A stretch of DNA of 64,000 nt from CATOSP01 sp965204715 (GTDB lineage Bacteria; Chloroflexota; Dehalococcoidia; Lucifugimonadales; UBA3495), in NCBI GenBank assembly GCA_965204715.1, contig OZ242009.1:2852001-2916000 (forward strand), written 5' to 3'. Shown in pieces: positions 60,597-64,000 of this stretch. A program made the translations under genes and the position numbers. Every line of letters starts with the position of its first letter. The first letter of the stretch is position 1. The notes under the pieces are model-generated. The model was not told the DNA's origin and did not search any database. It was given only the letters and a program-made list of their open reading frames with translations.

Positions 60597-61705
60597 GCTG
60601 CCTGCAGCACGAGCGTGCCGGCGTAGGCCTTGGCAGTGGTGGCCCCGCGGTCCACGACCACCTTTACGTGATTGATGCTCTGCCGGACCCGGTACACCCC
60701 ACGCTGGTCGAATACTTGCTCCACCCGCGGCCATGCCTTCAGGCCGCGGGCCTTTTCCGGCAGGCACCAGCCCCTCTCCTCCAGCCGGTCGATCAGCCGG
60801 TTCCACCCGGAGTGGTCCAGCTCGTGCCATTCCACGGGCCGGTAGAACTCCAGTCCAAGACGGGGAGAAATGCCCTGCGCAGTAACGTCAACACTCAGGC
60901 TGACGCCCGGCCTCGCCATATCCGCCAAACTACCGGTTACCCCTTCGGCTTCCGTCAGGGAGCCGGGCCATCTCAACCTCTCCAATATGCTGACCGCGTC
61001 TTTGCCGGATCCGGTGGATATGATGAGACGAACTGCGCGTTGCGGCCGGCCCGGCAGGATCCCGGCCTGAGCGACTGAGCCAATCGGTTGCATCAGCCGG
61101 TAAATTTCGCGCATCTGCCGCTGAATCGCAGCATCTGGCGTCCGGCCGGCGACAGCCCATAGAGCGGCTGCAAGACGCTCCGGTTCGCCGAACAGCTTCT
61201 CCCTGCAGGACTCGTCCTGCACGTCCCGGGGCACTATGAAGATTCCGGGCGAGGCGGGCTGGTCCGACGAAATCCCGGCCAGATCGTATTCCAGGATTAC
61301 TCCGCCGCCGCCATCGGCGAGCAGCGCCTGCGGGTCGCTCGCTTGCCTGGCGAGAAACGCGCCCAGTGCGGCCTCTGCCGACTCCGGCGGGGCAAGATCG
61401 CCCTGGCGGACGTAGAACCCGGCGAGACGGGAGCCGGGGGCGGGCACCACGCAGAAGTCCGCCGCCGGACCGGGGTCGCAAAGGTCAAACTCGAAACCGA
61501 AACGGTTGTCGGTCACGTGGATGGGCAGGCGATGCGCCAGCGCCAGAAGCCGTTCCCAGCCGGAGCCGTCGACCAGCGCTGAGGGGAACAGGCTCCTCAG
61601 CTCCGCCAGGAATTCGCCAAAGGAGCCGTGCGCCGGCTCGTCTCCCGGCCCTGTCCCGCAATCCTTCATAGAGTCCTCGTCCATGTAATCCTCGTCGGCT
61701 CTCAT
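60593..61705 (-). CDS. protein of unknown function converging on precursor array
   Basis: A 370-residue acidic, soluble protein without signal peptide or membrane helix. No motif of a known RiPP-modifying enzyme (radical-SAM CxxxCxxC, YcaO, LanM, GNAT) is visible. Readable parts are HRLPIHVTDNRFGFEFDLCD near residue 60, GGGVILEYDLAGISSDQPAS near 155, and AQGISPRLGLEFYRPVEWHE near 275. It is encoded between the array and the NHLM transporter, the same strand as the transporter. A role in leader recognition, peptide modification or immunity is an inference from place only. ATG at 61705 follows GAGGAGGCTG. Confidence 0.7.
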   Translation of the reverse strand: MRADEDYMDEDSMKDCGTGPGDEPAHGSFGEFLAELRSLFPSALVDGSGWERLLALAHRLPIHVTDNRFGFEFDLCDPGPAADFCVVPAPGSRLAGFYVRQGDLAPPESAEAALGAFLARQASDPQALLADGGGGVILEYDLAGISSDQPASPGIFIVPRDVQDESCREKLFGEPERLAAALWAVAGRTPDAAIQRQMREIYRLMQPIGSVAQAGILPGRPQRAVRLIISTGSGKDAVSILERLRWPGSLTEAEGVTGSLADMARPGVSLSVDVTAQGISPRLGLEFYRPVEWHELDHSGWNRLIDRLEERGWCLPEKARGLKAWPRVEQVFDQRGVYRVRQSINHVKVVVDRGATTAKAYAGTLVLQAA

Positions 61706-61751
61706 CAGCCTCCTCGTATATGCCTGTCACCTATCGGGCGGGATGGGCGAT

Positions 61752-64000
61752 TCACGTCAGTTGTCGCCTGACCAGGTCCCGGAACACGCCTTCCCGTTCC
61801 ATCAGCCCTGCGAAGGTCCCCTCCTGGACGACCCGGCCGCCCTGCAGCACGTAGATGCGGTCGGCCCGCCGGATGGTGGAAAGCCGATGGGCGCTGATGA
61901 TGCGGGTTACGGAGAGCTGCTCGATCTGTTCCATAATGTCGGCCTGGGTCCGGTTGTCGAGCCAGTTGGTCGCCTCGTCCAGCAGCAGCACCTTGGGGTT
62001 GCGGGCCATGGCGGCGGCCAGCATGAAGCGCTGCACCTGGCCGCCGGAAAAGGCCGCAGCGCTCTCGCTGCTGACGGTGTACATGCCCATGGGCATCGCC
62101 GCGATGTCGGCGTCCACCCGGGCCAGCCGGGCGGCCCGCCAGGCGTCGTCCTCGTTCAGATCCCCCTCGATCCCGATGATGTTGTCCAGCACCGTCTGGG
62201 GACGCAGGTGGGCGTCCTGGGGGACGGTGCCGATCCTGCTGCGCACCGAGCTCCAGTTGAGCCGGCTCAGATCGTGACCGTCGAAGTAGACTGCGCCAAG
62301 CTGCGGCCTCTCCAACCCCAGGGCCAGCCGGAATATGGTGCTCTTTCCCGCGCCCGACTCCCCGACCAGGGCGATGAACTCTCCCGGCAGGGCATGGATG
62401 GTGACGTCATTCAGGACCAGCGGCCCGTCGTCGGAGTAGCGGAAGCTCACACGGTCCAGCAGCACCTCGCCCTTCAGCTCGGGAGCGGGAAGGTCCGAGG
62501 CGAGGTTCCGGGGGCGCTCGGCGAGGATAGGCTGCACCTGCTGCACCGCGGGGAGTATGGCGGCGATGGCGGAGAAAGCGCCCCCGAGCCGGACCACCGC
62601 GCCGTTGAACACCATGAAGGCGGCGTACATCGCCAGAAAGCCGCCCACCGCCAGGTCATCCCCGCCGACCGCCAGGGCCAGGGCGAACAGCGCCGCGCTT
62701 GCGAACAGGGGCACGGCCGCGGTGAAGGCCATCAGGTGCTCCTGGTAGGCCCCCAGCCTCATCTCCGTCTGCTTCTGCTCCCGGTACCCCTGGGCCCACA
62801 TGATGAAGGCCATGCCCTCGGCGCCTGAGGTCCGCAGCTTGGCCACCCCGCCTATAAGCTGGAGCAGCGTCCCCGCCAACTGCCGCGTTACGGCCAGCCG
62901 CCGGCGATGGTAGGGCGTCTGCATCAGGCCCAGCGCGAGGGTGACGCCCAGGGAGACCAGCCCCAGTCCCAGGCACAGCCAGCCCAGGGCGGCGTTGTAG
63001 AGGAAGAGCAGGGCGAAGGTGGGGAGCAGGAAGAGGACCGACAACAGCGCGCCCACAACAACGCCCGAGACCTGGTCCCGCAGCTCATGGAGCGCCATGG
63101 CCCGCGTGGCCAGGTCGCCAGCGGTGAAGCGGCGGAAGAAACCCGACGGCAGGTCCAGCATCCGGTGCCACAGGGCCGCCCCGACGCGCGCCGCCACCCG
63201 GCCCTCCAGCCGCATCAGCGCCGTGCCCTGGATCATCTGCAACACTCCCAGGAGCAGCGCGATCAGCACTGCGCCCAGGGTCAACGCCCCCAGCATCTGC
63301 AGGGATCCGGAGGGCAGCGCCTGCCCCACGAAGGTTCCCAGCAGCACCGCGGGAACCAGCATGGCCATGCCCGCAAGCAGCCCGGCCCCGACCAGCCGGA
63401 CAAGGTCGGCCCCCACCCGGTGGAAGGCCAGCCCCGACAGTTGCCGGGCCTCTGCCGGGCCGTCATCGGGCAGCGGACAGTAGAAGAAATGGGCCTCCCG
63501 CTCCAGGGACTCGGCCCGGCGGGCGTTGACCCGACGGAGGCGGCCGGACTGCGGCTCCGCCATCCGGTAGCGTCCCAGGGGGCCCGGGAGCAGGGCGACG
63601 GGCGCGCCGTCGTCCCTGCGGATGGCGAGCATCGCGCCGCTGTCACCCAGCCACCAGCGTTGCTCCGGGCGCAGGGCGACCCGTCTCGTGCGCACTCCCG
63701 AGGCCACCAGGATGTCGGCCAGCGACGGCGCTTCGGCGGCGGACCCCGGCCGCTGCGCCCGGCCATGGGGCATGCGGAAGGCAATGCCCTCGTGACGACC
63801 GACCCGTTGCAGCGCCTCCGGGAGAGCCAGGTCGTCTTCCCCTCGCCGTTCGCCCGGTTCCAGCACCCCGAAGAGGCGGCGGCGCGCGTTCTGCTCACCC
63901 CTCTGGCGGTACTCGGCGGCGCTCGTTTGCAGATTGGCGACGTCGGCCAGAAGCAGACGCCGGTTGAGGTCATCGGCGCTCAGGGCGAGACCGTTGAAGG
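61752..64000 (-). CDS. NHLM-type ABC transporter, permease-ATPase, 5' end beyond window
   Basis: At least 749 residues; the frame is open through the right edge (LSADDLNRRLLLADVANLQT at the start seen), so the N-terminus is missing. An N-terminal soluble part (to about 190) is followed by a six-helix permease and an ATPase domain with GESGAGKST (Walker A), FSGGQVQRFMLAAAMA (signature) and VLLLDEATNWLDN (Walker B). This layout matches the NHLM bacteriocin-system exporter without peptidase domain, which in known clusters pairs with a C39-peptidase exporter. That partner is not in the window and may lie further right. Confidence 0.88.
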   Translation of the reverse strand, partial: FNGLALSADDLNRRLLLADVANLQTSAAEYRQRGEQNARRRLFGVLEPGERRGEDDLALPEALQRVGRHEGIAFRMPHGRAQRPGSAAEAPSLADILVASGVRTRRVALRPEQRWWLGDSGAMLAIRRDDGAPVALLPGPLGRYRMAEPQSGRLRRVNARRAESLEREAHFFYCPLPDDGPAEARQLSGLAFHRVGADLVRLVGAGLLAGMAMLVPAVLLGTFVGQALPSGSLQMLGALTLGAVLIALLLGVLQMIQGTALMRLEGRVAARVGAALWHRMLDLPSGFFRRFTAGDLATRAMALHELRDQVSGVVVGALLSVLFLLPTFALLFLYNAALGWLCLGLGLVSLGVTLALGLMQTPYHRRRLAVTRQLAGTLLQLIGGVAKLRTSGAEGMAFIMWAQGYREQKQTEMRLGAYQEHLMAFTAAVPLFASAALFALALAVGGDDLAVGGFLAMYAAFMVFNGAVVRLGGAFSAIAAILPAVQQVQPILAERPRNLASDLPAPELKGEVLLDRVSFRYSDDGPLVLNDVTIHALPGEFIALVGESGAGKSTIFRLALGLERPQLGAVYFDGHDLSRLNWSSVRSRIGTVPQDAHLRPQTVLDNIIGIEGDLNEDDAWRAARLARVDADIAAMPMGMYTVSSESAAAFSGGQVQRFMLAAAMARNPKVLLLDEATNWLDNRTQADIMEQIEQLSVTRIISAHRLSTIRRADRIYVLQGGRVVQEGTFAGLMEREGVFRDLVRRQLT

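Noticed and set aside
61743..62828. 361-codon plus-strand open frame opposite the NHLM transporter
   Set aside because: It is antisense to clear Walker and signature motifs and lacks a ribosome site; high GC makes such shadows common.
1..64000. Search for rRNA, tRNA, CRISPR and replication origin signals
   Set aside because: None recognised by eye in either strand; a covariance-model scan would be needed to exclude small RNA genes.

Overview
The window is high-GC bacterial DNA. The gene content suggests a Chloroflexota bacterium of the SAR202/Dehalococcoidia type. The reasons are three luciferase-like flavin oxidoreductases among small catabolic enzymes, secreted cadherin/FN3 proteins with a C-terminal anchor, a relic of a leucine-rich-repeat protein, TorS-like sensor modules, and Uma2 nuclease paralogues. 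This placement is inferred from gene content; no rRNA or tRNA gene was found.

Left third (1-19.7 kb): a catabolic region with an acetamidase, a SelA-like PLP enzyme, an orphan molybdopterin subunit, a dienelactone hydrolase, an MFS carrier, a CocE-type hydrolase, a hydantoinase-like amidohydrolase, three flavin oxidoreductases, an NAD(P)-binding reductase, a VOC protein, a FAD amine oxidase, a metal-dependent amidohydrolase and an amidotransferase-like protein without its catalytic His. Middle (19.7-35.8 kb): accessory DNA. It holds a cadherin/FN3 surface protein with coding tandem repeats, a dead IS3 transposase beside an interrupted secreted gene, a solute-binding lipoprotein overlapping an internally duplicated TorS-like sensor with no output domain, a HEPN-like protein, a 31-residue membrane microprotein whose ribosome site lies in a hairpin, a small gene coupled to a frameshifted aspartic protease, and four Uma2 nucleases arranged as two tandem duplications.

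35.8-57.6 kb is a polysaccharide locus with three O-antigen ligase/polymerase-like proteins (one carrying a large beta-sandwich insertion), APS kinase, a frameshifted ABC exporter, a sulfotransferase, five glycosyltransferases, a nucleotide-sugar dehydrogenase, an epimerase and an initiating sugar-phosphate transferase. APS kinase plus sulfotransferase imply a sulfated surface glycan. A VapBC-type pair sits inside it.

57.7-64 kb is the most striking part: eight tandem precursor peptides with a nearly constant 78-residue nitrile-hydratase-like leader and tiny variable cores of 7-15 residues. Each core contains at least one Trp and none contains Cys. The relic of a ninth precursor is present. 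A 370-residue protein of unknown function converges on the array, followed by an NHLM-type ABC transporter running off the right edge. No known RiPP-modifying enzyme is visible, so the chemistry is unknown.
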